Part shown: positions 1 through 11,474 of the stretch, one piece after another
How the letters are laid out: each line of letters opens with the position of its first letter
Numbering within the stretch: position 1 is the stretch's first letter
Notes under the pieces: generated by a model
Databases searched by the model: none
Seen by the model: only the letters and a program-made list of their open reading frames with translations
Told to the model about the DNA's origin: nothing
Position numbers and translations under genes: made by a program
Source: Alisma plantago-aquatica
Lineage: Eukaryota > Streptophyta > Magnoliopsida > Alismatales > Alismataceae
Reading direction: 5' to 3'
Assembly (NCBI GenBank): GCA_963693085.1
Contig: OY856410.1
Location: forward strand, 890,023,835-890,087,834
Length of the DNA stretch: 64,000 nucleotides

Positions 1-123
1 CACATCTATTTTTATTAATGACATGCTACAAATATGAGAATGTTATAAAATTAATCACATGTTCTCTTTTATAGGATTAATTTTAATTATAACACGTGCT
101 TAGCACGTGTCTTTTTTGACTAG
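1..123 (+). mobile_element. 3' terminus of a Helitron-like element (5' part outside window)
   Basis: Positions 91-110 form a near-perfect hairpin (ACACGTGC, TTA loop, GCACGTGT). About ten bases later come CTAG (120-123) and a T. A GC-rich hairpin followed by CTRR and a host T is the textbook Helitron 3' end. No coding sequence is visible in the short part inside the window, so it may be a non-autonomous copy. The assignment rests on terminal structure only. Confidence 0.55.
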
Positions 124-271
124 TATACCATATAAAGAAGAGTGGGTGATATGTGAGTCTGCCTGCTTCTTCCTTTTATGTTGTTTGGTTGCTTTTTTTT
201 ACTAGCACGTTCAGTTTTTTTGGCTGTGTCGGTTACTTTGTTCTCTGTTAATTTCTTCTGAAATCATTAAC
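124..271. repeat. Flank segment, copy 1, upstream of a Helitron 5' end
   Basis: About 120 bp ending in 'cattaa' directly before the first 'ctatactatataa' head. A close copy occurs at 899-1020, again directly before a 'tctatactatataa' head. Flank and Helitron head are therefore duplicated as one block. No coding potential is seen. Confidence 0.55.
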
Positions 272-898
272 CTATACTATATAAGAGAGTCCGTACAGGG
301 GGGCTGGTTGTAATTTTTTCTCTTATTTTTATAATTACGAATTGGTCCTTGTGAGTGCGTACTGTACTTTTATCTTTTATTTTTTTAATAATATATTATG
401 TTAGGAGACTCATCTATACTATATAATTAAACACACAAAGGGGGTTGGTTGCACTTTTATCCATCATTTTTGTAATCATGAATTGGTGAGTGCACAATGT
501 ACTTTTATCTTTTATTTTTTAAATTATATATTATGTGAGGAGACTCATTGATACTATATAAGACAACATGTAAGACAGCGCGTAGAGGGGGTTTGTTGCA
601 AGTTTCTTCATTATTTTTTATAATTATGAATTGGCCCCTGTGAGTTCACATTGCACTTTTGTCTTTTATTTTTCAAATGATATATTATGTTAGGAGACTC
701 ATCTATACTATATAATTGAGCCCGCAGAGGGGGTTGGTTGCAATTTTCTCCATCAATTTTGTAATTATGAATTGCTCCCTGTGAGTGCAAACTGAACTTT
801 TGTCTTTTATATTTTAGATGATATATTATGTGAGGAGGTTCACCGATACTATATAAGAAAGCCCAAAGAAGGGACTGGTTGCAATTTTCTCCATTATT
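272..898 (+). repeat. Tandem ~141-bp repeat resembling the Helitron 5' end, left block
   Basis: Five units begin near 272, 413, 547, 702 and 843. Each starts with a variant of 'tctatactatataa', then a G-rich stretch (gagggggttggttgc), a T-rich stretch, 'aattggtccctgtgagtgc' and 'ctttta..atatattatg', and ends in 'aggagactca'. TCTATACTATATAA-type starts are common at plant Helitron 5' ends, so I read the array as repeated heads. It could also be a minisatellite that happens to share this start. Confidence 0.65.
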
Positions 899-1020
899 TT
901 AGCTGTATCTGCTTGCTTCTTCCTTTTATGTTGTTTGGTTGTTTTTTTTACTAGCACACTCAGATTTTTTGGGTTGTGTCAGTTACTTTGTCTATCTGTT
1001 AATTCTTATGAATTCATTAA
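899..1020. repeat. Flank segment, copy 2
   Basis: This copy of the ~155-271 segment shares the blocks 'tgcttcttccttttatgttg' and 'ttactagcac' and ends in 'cattaa' immediately before TCTATAC at 1021. It interrupts the 141-bp array and marks the start of a second Helitron-type head. Confidence 0.55.
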
Positions 1021-1022
1021 TC

Positions 1023-1028
1023 TATACT
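1023..1028. repeat. Target-site duplication of element 1, left copy (TATACT)
   Basis: Identical to 15610-15615. It lies inside a 'ctatactatataa' unit start of the Helitron-type array. Confidence 0.85.
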
Positions 1029-2234
1029 TGTAACATCCCTGACCTGGGTTATGACCTAACCCTAGGTGTTTTACTTAAGACATGTGATTAGAGGCTTGTG
1101 ATTATCTTTTGATATGTAATTAAAGCTCCTGAGGAACTTATATTTCTATTTCTGCCCTTTTTAAACAATGTTATAATATTATTTTGTTAAAAGTCGACCT
1201 ATTTGCAAATTACCCAATTAGAGGAGTTAAATTGCAAATTTCACATGTTTATATGTTCCTCTGATGTTGAGACATCATAAGAATGAATATGATGAAGTGT
1301 TATGGATTCTCCAAGCTTGGGCACCAAGATGTAGCTTGTAGAGCAATCCTTGTGCTTTAAACCCTAGTTTTGGTGTAAAGTGCAATTTACCCAAAACATA
1401 GGGTGCAACATGAAAAATATACCTTCTAGAGTATCTCTCATTCTTTTTAGCATCAAGTAGAGTAAAGAAAATGAGAGGGGCACCTCATTTGAGTGATCAA
1501 ATAAGAAGGATAACTTTTATAAGTAAATAATCAAGATGTTTGCAAAATGACATTTTTATATGTGCAACTTAGTAAAAAGTTTGGTTTCTTTTCCTCTAAA
1601 ACGTGGATAAGGAAGAGTTTTGCATGTGATAAGGAGGGAGAAACGTGGCAAGGAAGTGGAGAAGGACCCATATGAGAAATAGAAGAAATGATTAGCCTTG
1701 CCATGAAAATATACCCAAAATATATAAGCACAACTCCTTTACAAGGCAAATGATCGTTTCCTTCATTTCTTCTTCTCATATTCTTGCTTGAACCAACTAA
1801 GGAGGAGCTTAGGAGCAGAGGAGGACGACCAAGAAGGTTTGGGTAAGTTCTAATGACCATCTAGCTCGAATTCATGGAGGAAATCCCATTACAAGGTTGG
1901 TTTGTTAGTCTTCCTTACACAACTCTTGTTCCTAGCCATCCTCTCCATCCAATTCTTGAAGAAAGGACCTTGGATGACCCCTGGAGCTCAAGCCACCATT
2001 AAATCTACGGAGCTTGGAGCTTTAGATCAGATCCTAAGGCGGGTTTTATAACTCTAAACCTTAAAGCTTTGATTATGCATCTTCTTTTCTTGCAAACGTT
2101 GCTAGTTCTTCTTTCTTCCATCCTTCTTTGCACTCTTGCAAGAAAAACCGTGGAGAACAGGCCTTGATCTGGAGGTAGAAGAAGAGGGCATGAATACCAA
2201 TGCTACTTTAGCAAACGGTCTTGCCCCCCCTGGC

Positions 2235-3800
2235 CAAACGATTTGCAAAACCGTTTGAAGGGCAAACGGTTTCACAAGGTCGGTTGGAGAAAACGGTCTC
2301 CAAGACCGTTTGAGGGAGTTGACCAAGGGTTGACCATTTGATATTCCTGTTCATAATTATGTTGGTTAATAACTCACCAAATTTGATAGGTTAACTCCCA
2401 AGAAATCATGAGTTGAAGGCTAATCAATTAGGTAAACCTAAATGGATTAAGTGCTGATTTCCAACCTGATTAACTTGACCTTTTTGGGAAAACGGTTTCA
2501 AAACCGTTTGAGGGCGTTGAACAAGGATTGACCATTTGCGATTCCTGTTCATAATTATTTTGGTTAATAACTCACCAAATTTTATAGGTTAACTCCCAAG
2601 GAATCATGAGTTGAAGGCTAATCAATTAGTTAAACCTAATTGGATTAAGTGCTGATTTCCAACCTGATTAACTTGACCTTTTTGGGCAAACGGTTTCAAA
2701 ACCGTTTGTGAGCGTTGACCAAGGGTTGACAGTTTGAGATTCCTGTTCCTAATGATGTTGGTTAATAACTAACCAAATTTGATGGATTAATTCCAAAGGA
2801 ATCATGAGTTGAAGGCTAATCAATTAGGTAAACCCTAATTGGATGAAGTGCTGATTTTCAACTTGATTGATTTGACTTTTTGGGTTGTTTAGCCCAAACG
2901 GTTTCAAAACCCTTTGGGGATTACCCAAACGGTCTCAAGACCGTTTGGAGGTCACCCAAGACCGTTTGGGGGTCTGGGGTCAAGTATGGTTGAATAATTG
3001 AAGGTCTAAAGGTACCGTATCACTTTGCAATTAAGTGCTGATTTGATGATCAACTCAATAGCTCAAACCCTTATGATTTTTCACTAGAATCCAAGGGTTG
3101 GATGAGCCAAACGGTCTCAAGACCGTTTGAAACTCATCCAAACGGTCTCAAGACCATTTGGAGGCCACCCAAGACCGTTTGGAGGTCCATGGGTGAGTAT
3201 GGTTAAGCAATTGATGATCCAATGTTACTAAGTTAAAGTGTAATCAATTGCTGATTTGATGATCAATCCAATGATCCAAACCTTAATTGGTTGACTTGAA
3301 TGTTGATGATATGATGGGAAAACAGTCTCAAGACCGTTTGGAGGTTATCCAAACGACCTAAAGACCGTTTGGGGTCAGATCATGACCCAATTGAGTGATG
3401 GTTCAATGGGTTCAACATCAATTAAGCTCATATTGATGCATGTTGAAGGATGATCGATTTCTAACCCTAATCCAATCAATCCAAACCCTAATTGGTGATC
3501 AATTGAGGATCAATTGAAGGTCACATCAGATGAGTATTAACTTATTTGGCTCAATTGATAAGTGGTTAACCGTGGCATGAACGATTGAGGGGTTCAACAT
3601 TAAAAACCCTAACTCAATTGGAAGTGTTGATACACTTTTTGGTCCATGCGGTTTTGAGGGTTTTTGGACCAAACGGACCAAACGGTCTCAAGACCGTTAG
3701 AGTCCAAACGGTCTCAAGACCGTTTGGGACTAAACAGTCTGAAGACCATTTGGTGGGCATGCGGTTTCAAACCGTTTGGAGGTTGAAGTACAAGACCGTT
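2235..3800. repeat. Dispersed 20-bp palindrome array in the 5' LTR of element 1
   Basis: The consensus is AAACGGTCTCAAGACCGTTT, or AAACGGTTTCAAAACCGTTT. Clear full copies lie at about 2291-2311, 2490-2509, 2688-2707, 2927-2946, 3109-3128 and near 3678 and 3704. Others carry one or two mismatches (about 2235, 2264, 2896, 3140, 3319, 3352, 3770), and there are lone half-sites (2955, 3171). Copies are 20-250 bp apart in otherwise AT-rich DNA. Each half carries an AACGG core, which is also the core of plant MYB3R/MSA promoter elements. A regulatory role is inference only. Confidence 0.85.
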
Positions 3801-4493
3801 TGGGGTTTAATTATGTTAAGAATGTTTGATGGTTTGAAAGTTAAGATGGTTTAGTAGTTGTTTAACCTAAACCCTAAAGATACCTAAAGTCATTAAGGGA
3901 TTAAGTAATTAGTGAATTAATGTATATTTGGGTCAATGGTGAAGATTACCAAAGTACCCTTGATGGGTTTAAGTAGTCAACACCCTTTGATCAAGCAAAC
4001 CCTAGTGACCATAATGATGATGACATGACTTATGTTATCAAAGATGCTTTGACATAGTCTAATCAGGAGTGATGTAAATATAATCTATTACTAAGAGGAG
4101 AGAGAAGACTCCCTATATGGTTAAGAATCAAGTAATGTACTTCCAATATGGATGAATACACCTAATTAGGGTATGATCCTTCATAGTGAGATCATGGAAA
4201 CCCTAATTATGATGATCAATGAATCTTAACCTAATTTGAGGACATGAATGAAAGTAATCTTAATACATAATGATGGTATGATCTTAATTCATTATAATAT
4301 GAATAGTAAACCCTAATCTAGGGTGATGTGATGATATGAACAAGTAAACCCTAATTTTGAGTTATGCTTTTAAGCATGAAACTCTATGATGAGGTATGAG
4401 ATAAGGAATCACTATTACTAATCAGTTAAATTGATGAATAACTCTAATTGGATTGAATGAGAATCCTAACCCTAGAAACCAGCTGTGGTAATA

Positions 4494-4596
4494 TGACACG
4501 GTCGTGGTGAATCCTTTTTTGCACGACCATGCAATGAAGCACGGCTGTGGTGGCTTACTCTTGTACGACCGTGCAAGATAGCACGGCCGTGGTGTC
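4494..4596. repeat. Second palindrome cluster (CACGGTCGTG / GCACGACCGTGC) in the 5' LTR
   Basis: Alternating CACGGTCGTG-like and GCACGACCGTGC-like words, about five in 100 bp, directly upstream of a (TA)n/TTTAAAA stretch at ~4598-4620. The matching cluster is at 13722-13824. The placement would suit a promoter-proximal element, but there is no direct evidence of promoter activity. Confidence 0.65.
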
Positions 4597-4597
4597 C

Positions 4598-4620
4598 TAT
4601 ATATATATATATTTAAAAAG
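4598..4620 (+). promoter_or_regulatory. Possible TATA region of element 1 LTR
   Basis: A 'cctatatatatatatatttaaaaagg' type stretch directly follows the second palindrome cluster and is conserved at ~13826-13848. It is TATA-like, but position and composition are the only support. Confidence 0.25.
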
Positions 4621-6389
4621 GAATTTGTATTGTCCTAAGATAGTACAATGTGAATGTTATCAGTAAATGTTAACCTTGTAGGTTTTCATAAAGAGGTGAT
4701 CATATCCAAGTAAGGAATATGATGTCATATGCATTGAAAACACTTTATAAGCTTCAAGTATAATGATATGCTATGTTATCTGGTGATTGGTAACATGTGA
4801 GCCTGATAGGCTGAATGAGCCATGAGTAATATATGCATTGCAATAATCAAAGGTCATACTGATGAAATGACTGGATGATAAGATGTTACTGGTAATAAGT
4901 GTTATGATGATTCAAGGGTTTGAATACCCATAGTCCTGAAACACAATGATGGGATGGTTAGGGATTGATATCCCAATGTTTAAAGTATGCGATGTGAACT
5001 TGATATAAATAGTACTCCTTCTTTATAGCATTTGTTTTATTGGTTTATGTTTGAAAACATGCTTGATGCTAAAGAATGCAGTAATGTACTTAACTAATCA
5101 AGTATAACGATATCATGTAGAGCCCTGACCATAGATCCATCAGTGTCAATGATGGTGAAACAAGTTTTCCTAAGGGAACTCCTGGAGCACATACTTTTGA
5201 GTATGTGGGGGTTATGGACGCGAATAACCTTACGTCCTAATGTTGGATTTGATAGAAGATGTATCATTAATCTCTCAATCCTTCATTATATGTTTATGCC
5301 GGGATGATGTATCACTAATCTCCCGATGATGTTGTTAATGCCGCATCGATGAGAGATAAGCAAGAAATTCCTCGATGGCGAAAAGAGTACAGAACGCCAC
5401 TGTAACTCTAAATAGCGAAGTTGCCAGAATACCCTGGAAAGCTATTATAGCAGAGACATGAGATGTCCTGCATGTTGATCCTCATACTGACCGAGGAGTG
5501 ATGAGGTCATAGGAATCTGGCTCTCCTGATGACCTATGTATGGTACCGATTGCGATCTAGTGATGGTCGATTGGAGTATGAGAGGTGTAACTCATCTCCT
5601 CAGGGCATAAATATGTTTGTAAAATGTAATCAGCCGCATAACATATTGCTTAGGTTGAACTATGAGAAATAATGATTGATGATACATTGTTTATAGTGCT
5701 CTAGTCAAGTAACTAGTATACATGTTCTTCATATTCCTTATTGTTATATGTCTTGTCATTCAATTAAGTTATAATTGAAATGATTACTTATAAGGATGCT
5801 GCTTCACATAGTTTATACAATGTTACCTGCTGTTGAATATTTATATTTCTACTGCTTTTTGTTATTCCTTTAATGCAATAACAAAGCTTCTGGCGGAGAG
5901 TTATAACTCTCCCTGGGACAATTATTCAATTGTCTCACCCACGTGGGATTCAACTTTTTAGGTAGACGCTGAGGATGAAGGAACCCACCAGTGGTTGAGC
6001 AGTAACACCATCAATCTCAGGGACAATAGTGATCCTCAAGTGGAGACATTGTCTATCAAGTGTGTAGATAGTATGTCCTATGTGTCGTCTCTGTACTCTT
6101 AGATCCTAGGAGCATATCTGAGATTTTGGCATGATGCCTCGAGATTTTGTACCTTACCTTGTACAGTTAACAAGGTGGTTGATGTTGTAATTCTCGATAT
6201 ATGTCTGTTACAAAGATGTAATGATGAAACATGATGTAAACAACTTATCATGTTCCTTTATAAAAGAGTTTTATCATTTGATGGTCTCGTTACAAAATTT
6301 TTTAATTTTTAGTGATTTTTAATAATTCCACTTTTAACTGCTTCCGCATTCGTTGATCTTGTTTTCGTGATTCGATCATCTCAATTTAG

Positions 6390-6401
6390 TGGTATCAGAG
6401 C
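6390..6401 (+). other. Primer-binding site of element 1 (initiator tRNA-Met)
   Basis: TGGTATCAGAGC, seven bases downstream of the 5' LTR end. It is complementary to the 3' end of plant initiator tRNA-Met, the usual primer for chromoviruses. Confidence 0.9.
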
Positions 6402-6449
6402 TCTATGTTCGCTGAGTCTACAGAGACATAGGACTTAGCATGTTGAGTC

Positions 6450-9400
6450 TGTTCTAGTGCTTTCTGGTATGTCTAATAGTGTCTTCTACTCCTCAGGAGA
6501 AGAAGATAAGGCTAAGGATGTCTGGACCACCCAGACCACAACAACTGAACAGAAGTTGTTACATATGTGGAAAGATGGGACATCTGATGAAGGATTGCAT
6601 AGTCAGAGAAGTGAGTGTGACTCAACCTCAGAGGAAGAATCAACAAGGATCTCAAATACGACAATTTCCAGGTAACGCTAGAGGACGTGGACAAGCGTCC
6701 CAAGCTAGATCATCGACATCTAGTCATCAAGCACCGAATCAACCACAGGCGACAATGAGATTCTACACGATGAATCCACCTGATGCAGTTATCAACCCTC
6801 GGGTTGTAGTAGGTCAGATGGAATTGTTATATTCTGATATGTCTATGTTTTGCGTTGTATCTGTTTTGATTGATCCGGGTGCTACACACTCCTTTATCAC
6901 TCGAAGAGTGATTCGTGACTGCAACTTGACTACAAGTCATAGAGCAGATAGTTTGTTGCTAGAAACTCCGTTGATGGGGTCTGCTATGTTGCAGGAGGTA
7001 TGTTCTCCCTGCATTCTCTTCTTTTCTGAACATCACATTCAAGTGGATCTTATACCACTTGAGATGCATGGATTTGATATAATCCTTGGGATGGATACCT
7101 TAGAAAGGTATAAGGTTGTCTTGGATTGTGAGTCCAAGCAAGCTGTGTTCGCTGATGATAGTGACACATGGATCTTTCAAGGAGAGAGAAAGATTCTACC
7201 CACCTGTCTTGTGTCAGCTATGGTTGCTGAGAAGCTGATGAGGCAAGGATGTTATGCATTCTTGGCCCATGTGGTAGATACTACCATAGATAGTCCTAAC
7301 CCTGCCAAAGTTCCTGTAGTCAGGGAATTTGAAGATGTATTTCCTGAAGAACTTCTAGGTGTGCCACCGCCTCGGGAAATTGATTTTGAAATCAATTTAA
7401 TCCCCAACACACAACCTATAGCACAAACACCATATAGGATGACGCATGCTGAGATGGAAGAACTCAAGAAACAGTTGCAAGAGTTGCTTGAGAAGGGTTT
7501 CATCCGACCAAGTACTTCACCTTGGAGTTCTCCAGTGCTCTTTGTTAAAAAGAAAGATGGATCAATGCGGTTATGCATTGATTACAGACAGTTAAATAAA
7601 GTAACAATAAAGAATAAGTATCCTCTACCGAGGATTGATGATCTTTTTGACCAGTTGCGTGGTGCACCCATCTTCTCAAAGATAGATTTGAGATCAGGAT
7701 ATCACCAACTTTGTATTAAGGATAGTGACATACCAAAGTCTGCCTTTAGGACGAGGTATGGTCACTATGAGTTCATAGTTATGTCGTTTGGACTAACTAA
7801 TGCACCAGCCGCATTCATGGAACTTATGAATAGAATAATCTGACCTTTTCTCGATCAGTGTGTTGTTGTATTTATAGATGACATTCTGATCTATAGTAGA
7901 GATGCTCAACAACATGAACAACATCTTCGACAGGCTCTAACTTTGCTAAGAGAAAATAAGCTTTATGCTAAGTTTAGCAAGTGTGAGTTTTGGTTACCGG
8001 AAGTATCTTTCCTTGGACACGTGATATCTGCTTAGGGTATTCGTGTTGACCCTAAAAAGGTAGAATCTGTTCTATAATGGGAACAGCTGAAGACACCGAC
8101 AGAGATCCGTAGTTTCTTAGGGTTAGCAGGCTATTACCGAAGGTTCATTAAGAACTTTAGTTCCATAGCCTTACCCTTGACTAAGTTGACCAGGAAGGAT
8201 GTTCCTTTTGTCTGGAGTGACAAGTGTCAGCAATCTTTTTAGTTGCTGAAGGAGAGGTTGACAAGTGCACCTGTGCTTGTGTTACCTGAGCAAGGGAAAG
8301 GATATGTAGTTTTCTATGATGCCTCCAAGAATGGACTTGGATGTGTGCTGATGCAGGATAAACATGTGATTTCTTTTGCTTCACGACAACTTAAGAAACA
8401 CGAGGAGAATTATCTGACACACGACCTAGAACTAGCTGCTGTGGTTCATGCCTTGAAAATCTGGAGACATTATCTCTATGGAGAAACATTCTAGATTTTC
8501 ACCGATCATAAGAACCTTAAGTACATCTTTTCTCAACATGAGCTTAACATGAGGCAACGCCACTGGATGGAGTTAATCAAAGATTACGATTGTACAATTG
8601 ATTACCACCCAGGGAAGGCCAATGTGGTTGAAGATGCTTTGAGTAGGAAATCAGCAACACCAGCCTTAGATAGAGCACAACTAAACTTTTTGGTATGCTC
8701 TAGGAGAGATATGCTTATCTTCTTAAGATAAGACAATGTACATTTGAAAGTATCATTGTTAGCTGGGTTGTTAGCCGAGATGCATATAAAACCTACTCTG
8801 AGAGAGCAGATCAAGGAGGCATAGCAAGTTGATGCTGCAGTTCAACAGATCAGATCAGAGTATGGTAATGAAAAACGAGATGGTTTCCATGACTTAGATG
8901 ACCAAGTAGCCTGTTATCATGATAGAATGATAGTGCCTGATGTGGATAACTTGAGAAAGTTAGTTCTGGAAGAAGCTCATTCTTCGATGTATGCTATGCA
9001 TCCAGGAAGCACCAAGATGTATCGAAACTTGAAAGATATATATTGGTGGCCTGGAATGAAGAAGGATGTTGCTGAGTTTGTTATGCGGTGTCCTGTGTGT
9101 CAGCAAGTTAAAGCTAAACACCAAAAACCTGTAGGAACAATGCAACCTTTACCCATACCACAGTGAAAGTGGGATCATATAACCATGGACTTTGTTGTTG
9201 GCCTACCCAGAACAAGCAAAGGGCATGATTCCATTTGGGTAATAGTCGATATGTTGACAAAGACAACACATTTCTTGCCTGTCAAAATGACCTATTCCAC
9301 TGAGAAGCTAGCACAGTTGTATGTTGAAGAGATAGTACGGCTGCATGGAGTCCCAGTTACCATCGTTTCTGACAGAGGTCCCCAGTTTACGAGTCGTTTT

Positions 9401-10225
9401 TGGGAGAGACTTCATAAAGCCTTAGGCACACAGTTAAGGTTTAGTACAACATTTCATCCTCAGACTGATGGATAGTCAAAAAGGACTATACAGACCTTGG
9501 AAGACTTGCTGAGAGCATGTGTTCTTCAGTTTACAGGGAGTTGGGATCTGCACCTAAGCTTGATAGAGTTTGCCTACAACAACAGCTATCAACATAGCAT
9601 TGGCATGGCACCTTATGAAGCCTTGTATGGTAGACGTAGTAGATCACCCCTATGTTGGTATGAAACCGGTGAATACCAATTGTTAGGTCCTGATCTTGTG
9701 CAGCAGACCATAGAAAAGATTAAAATAATACAATAACAAATAAAAACTGCACATGATAGGCAGAAATCTTACGCTGATAAACGTCGTAGACCTTTAGAAT
9801 TCCAGGTTGGAGACAGAGTGTATCTCAAAGTCTCACCGTGGAAGGGAGTCCTTCGATTTGGAAGGAAAGGGAAGTTAGCTCCAAGGTTTATGGGGTCTTA
9901 TCCAATCATTGAATGAATTGGAAGGGTAGCCTATAAACTAGAGTTACCACCAGAGTTATAGAGATTACACCCTGTGTTTTACATTTCCATGTTAAGGAAA
10001 TGTCACCCTGATACAGAATCAGTTCTGCAACCTATGGAGGTAGAATTGAATGATGACATATCTTACAAAGAAGGACCAGTGTCAATCCTTGATAAAAGAA
10101 TTAAAAATCTGAAAAAGAAAGACATAAATCTTGTGAAAGTTCTCTAGAGTCATCATGGTGTTGAATAAGACACATGGGAACTAGAGGAAGAGATGAGAAG
10201 GAAATACCCTGCTCTTTTCTCTTAA
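6450..10225 (+). pseudogene. Gag-terminus/pol polyprotein of element 1 (protease, RT, RNase H, integrase, chromodomain-like), decayed
   Basis: One reading frame runs from about 6450 to a terminal TAA at 10223. The domains are: CCHC knuckle CYICGKMGH (~6560-6600); aspartic protease DPGATHSF (~6870); RT with KKKDG..CIDYR (~7545-7590), [10 protein letters not shown] (~7680) and FIDDIL (~7870); RNase H with [11 protein letters not shown] and EDALSRK (~8495-8650); integrase zinc finger with HPGSTKMYRNL and CPVCQ (~8998-9105); catalytic D (9188), D (SDRG, ~9369) and E (TLED, ~9497); and a C-terminal chromodomain-like tail (~10080-10220). Premature stops occur at 7841, 8033, 8075, 8240, 8492, 8729, 8822, 9164, 9473, 9734, 9914, 9959, 10145 and 10166, but no frameshift was found. 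The capsid region that should lie between primer site and knuckle is missing. It cannot be translated as one protein. Confidence 0.93.
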
Positions 10226-10270
10226 TATGTATTGTTAATATGTTTTGTTGATTTCGGGGACAAAATCCTT

Positions 10271-10285
10271 GTAAGGGGTGGATAA
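10271..10285 (+). other. Polypurine tract of element 1
   Basis: GTAAGGGGTGGATAA, ending two bases before the 3' LTR. The position and purine bias are those of a plus-strand primer. Confidence 0.7.
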
Positions 10286-11474
10286 TTTGTAACATCCCTG
10301 ACCTGGGTTATGACCTAACCCTAGGTGTTTTACTTAAGACATGTGATTAGAGGCTTGTTATTATCTAATTGATATGTAATTAAAGCTCCTGAGGAACTTA
10401 TATTTCTCTTTCTGCCCTTTTTAAACAATGTTATAATATTGTTTTGTTAAAAGTGGACCTATGTGCAAATTACCCAATTAGAGGAGTTAACTTGCAAATT
10501 TCACATGTTTAGATGTTCCTCTGATGTTGAGACATCATAAGAATGAATATGATGAAGTGTTATGGATTCTCCAAGCTTGGGCACCAAGATGTAGCTTGTA
10601 GAGCAATACTTGTGCTTTAAACCCTAGTTTTGGTGTAAAGTGCAATTTACCCAAAACATAGGGTGCAACATGTAAAATATACCTTCTAGAGTATCTCTCA
10701 TGATTTTTAGCATCAAGTAGAGTAAATAAAATGGGGGGGGGCACCTCATTTGAGTGATCAAATAAGAAGGATAACTTTTATAAGTAAATAATCAAGATGT
10801 TTGCAAAATGACCTTTTTATATGTGCAACTTAGTAAAAAGTTTGGTTTCTTTTCCTCTAAAACGTGGATAAGGAAGAGTGTTGCATGTGATAAGGAGGGA
10901 GAAACGTGGCAAGGAATTGGAGAAGGACCCATATGAGAAATAGAAGAAATGATTAGCCTTGCCTTGAAAATATACCCAAAATATATAAGCGCAACTCCTT
11001 TACAAGGCAAATGATCGTTTCCTTCATTTCTTATTCTCATCTTCTTGCTTGAAATGACTAAGGAGGATCTTAGGAGCAGAGGAGGACGACCAAGAAGGTT
11101 TGGGTAAGTTCTAATGACCATCTAGCTCGAATTCATGGAGGAAATCCCATTACAAGGTTGGTTTGTTAGTCTTCCTTACACAGCTCTTGTTTCTAGCCAT
11201 CCTCTCCATCCAATTCTTGAAGAAAGGACCTTGGACGACCCCTGGAGCTCAAGCCACCATTAAAGCTACGGATCTTGGAGCTTTAGATCAGATCCTAAGG
11301 TGGGTTTTATAACTCGAAACCTTAAAGCTTTGATTATGCATCTTCTTTTCTTGCAAACGTTGCTAGTTCTTCTTTCTTCCATCCTTCTTTGCACTCTTGC
11401 AAGCAAAACCGTGGAGAACAGGCCTTGATCTGGAGGTAGAAGAAGAGGGCGTGAATACCAATGCTACTTTAGCA

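Larger units (their letters stand above)
1029..6383 (+). repeat. 5' LTR of element 1
   Basis: It runs from TGTAACATCC to GATCATCTCA and is matched along its whole length by 10288-15609. It contains a palindrome array (2235-3800), a second palindrome cluster (~4494-4592), a short (TA)n followed by 'tttaaaaagg' near 4598-4620, and a TG-rich 3' third. Minus-strand open frames of 74-109 codons here have no recognisable domain and recur only because the LTR is duplicated. Confidence 0.95.

Noticed and set aside
1531..1860. 109-codon minus-strand frame, repeated at 10792-11121
   Set aside because: Lies inside both LTRs of element 1, has no domain, and recurs only because the LTR is duplicated.
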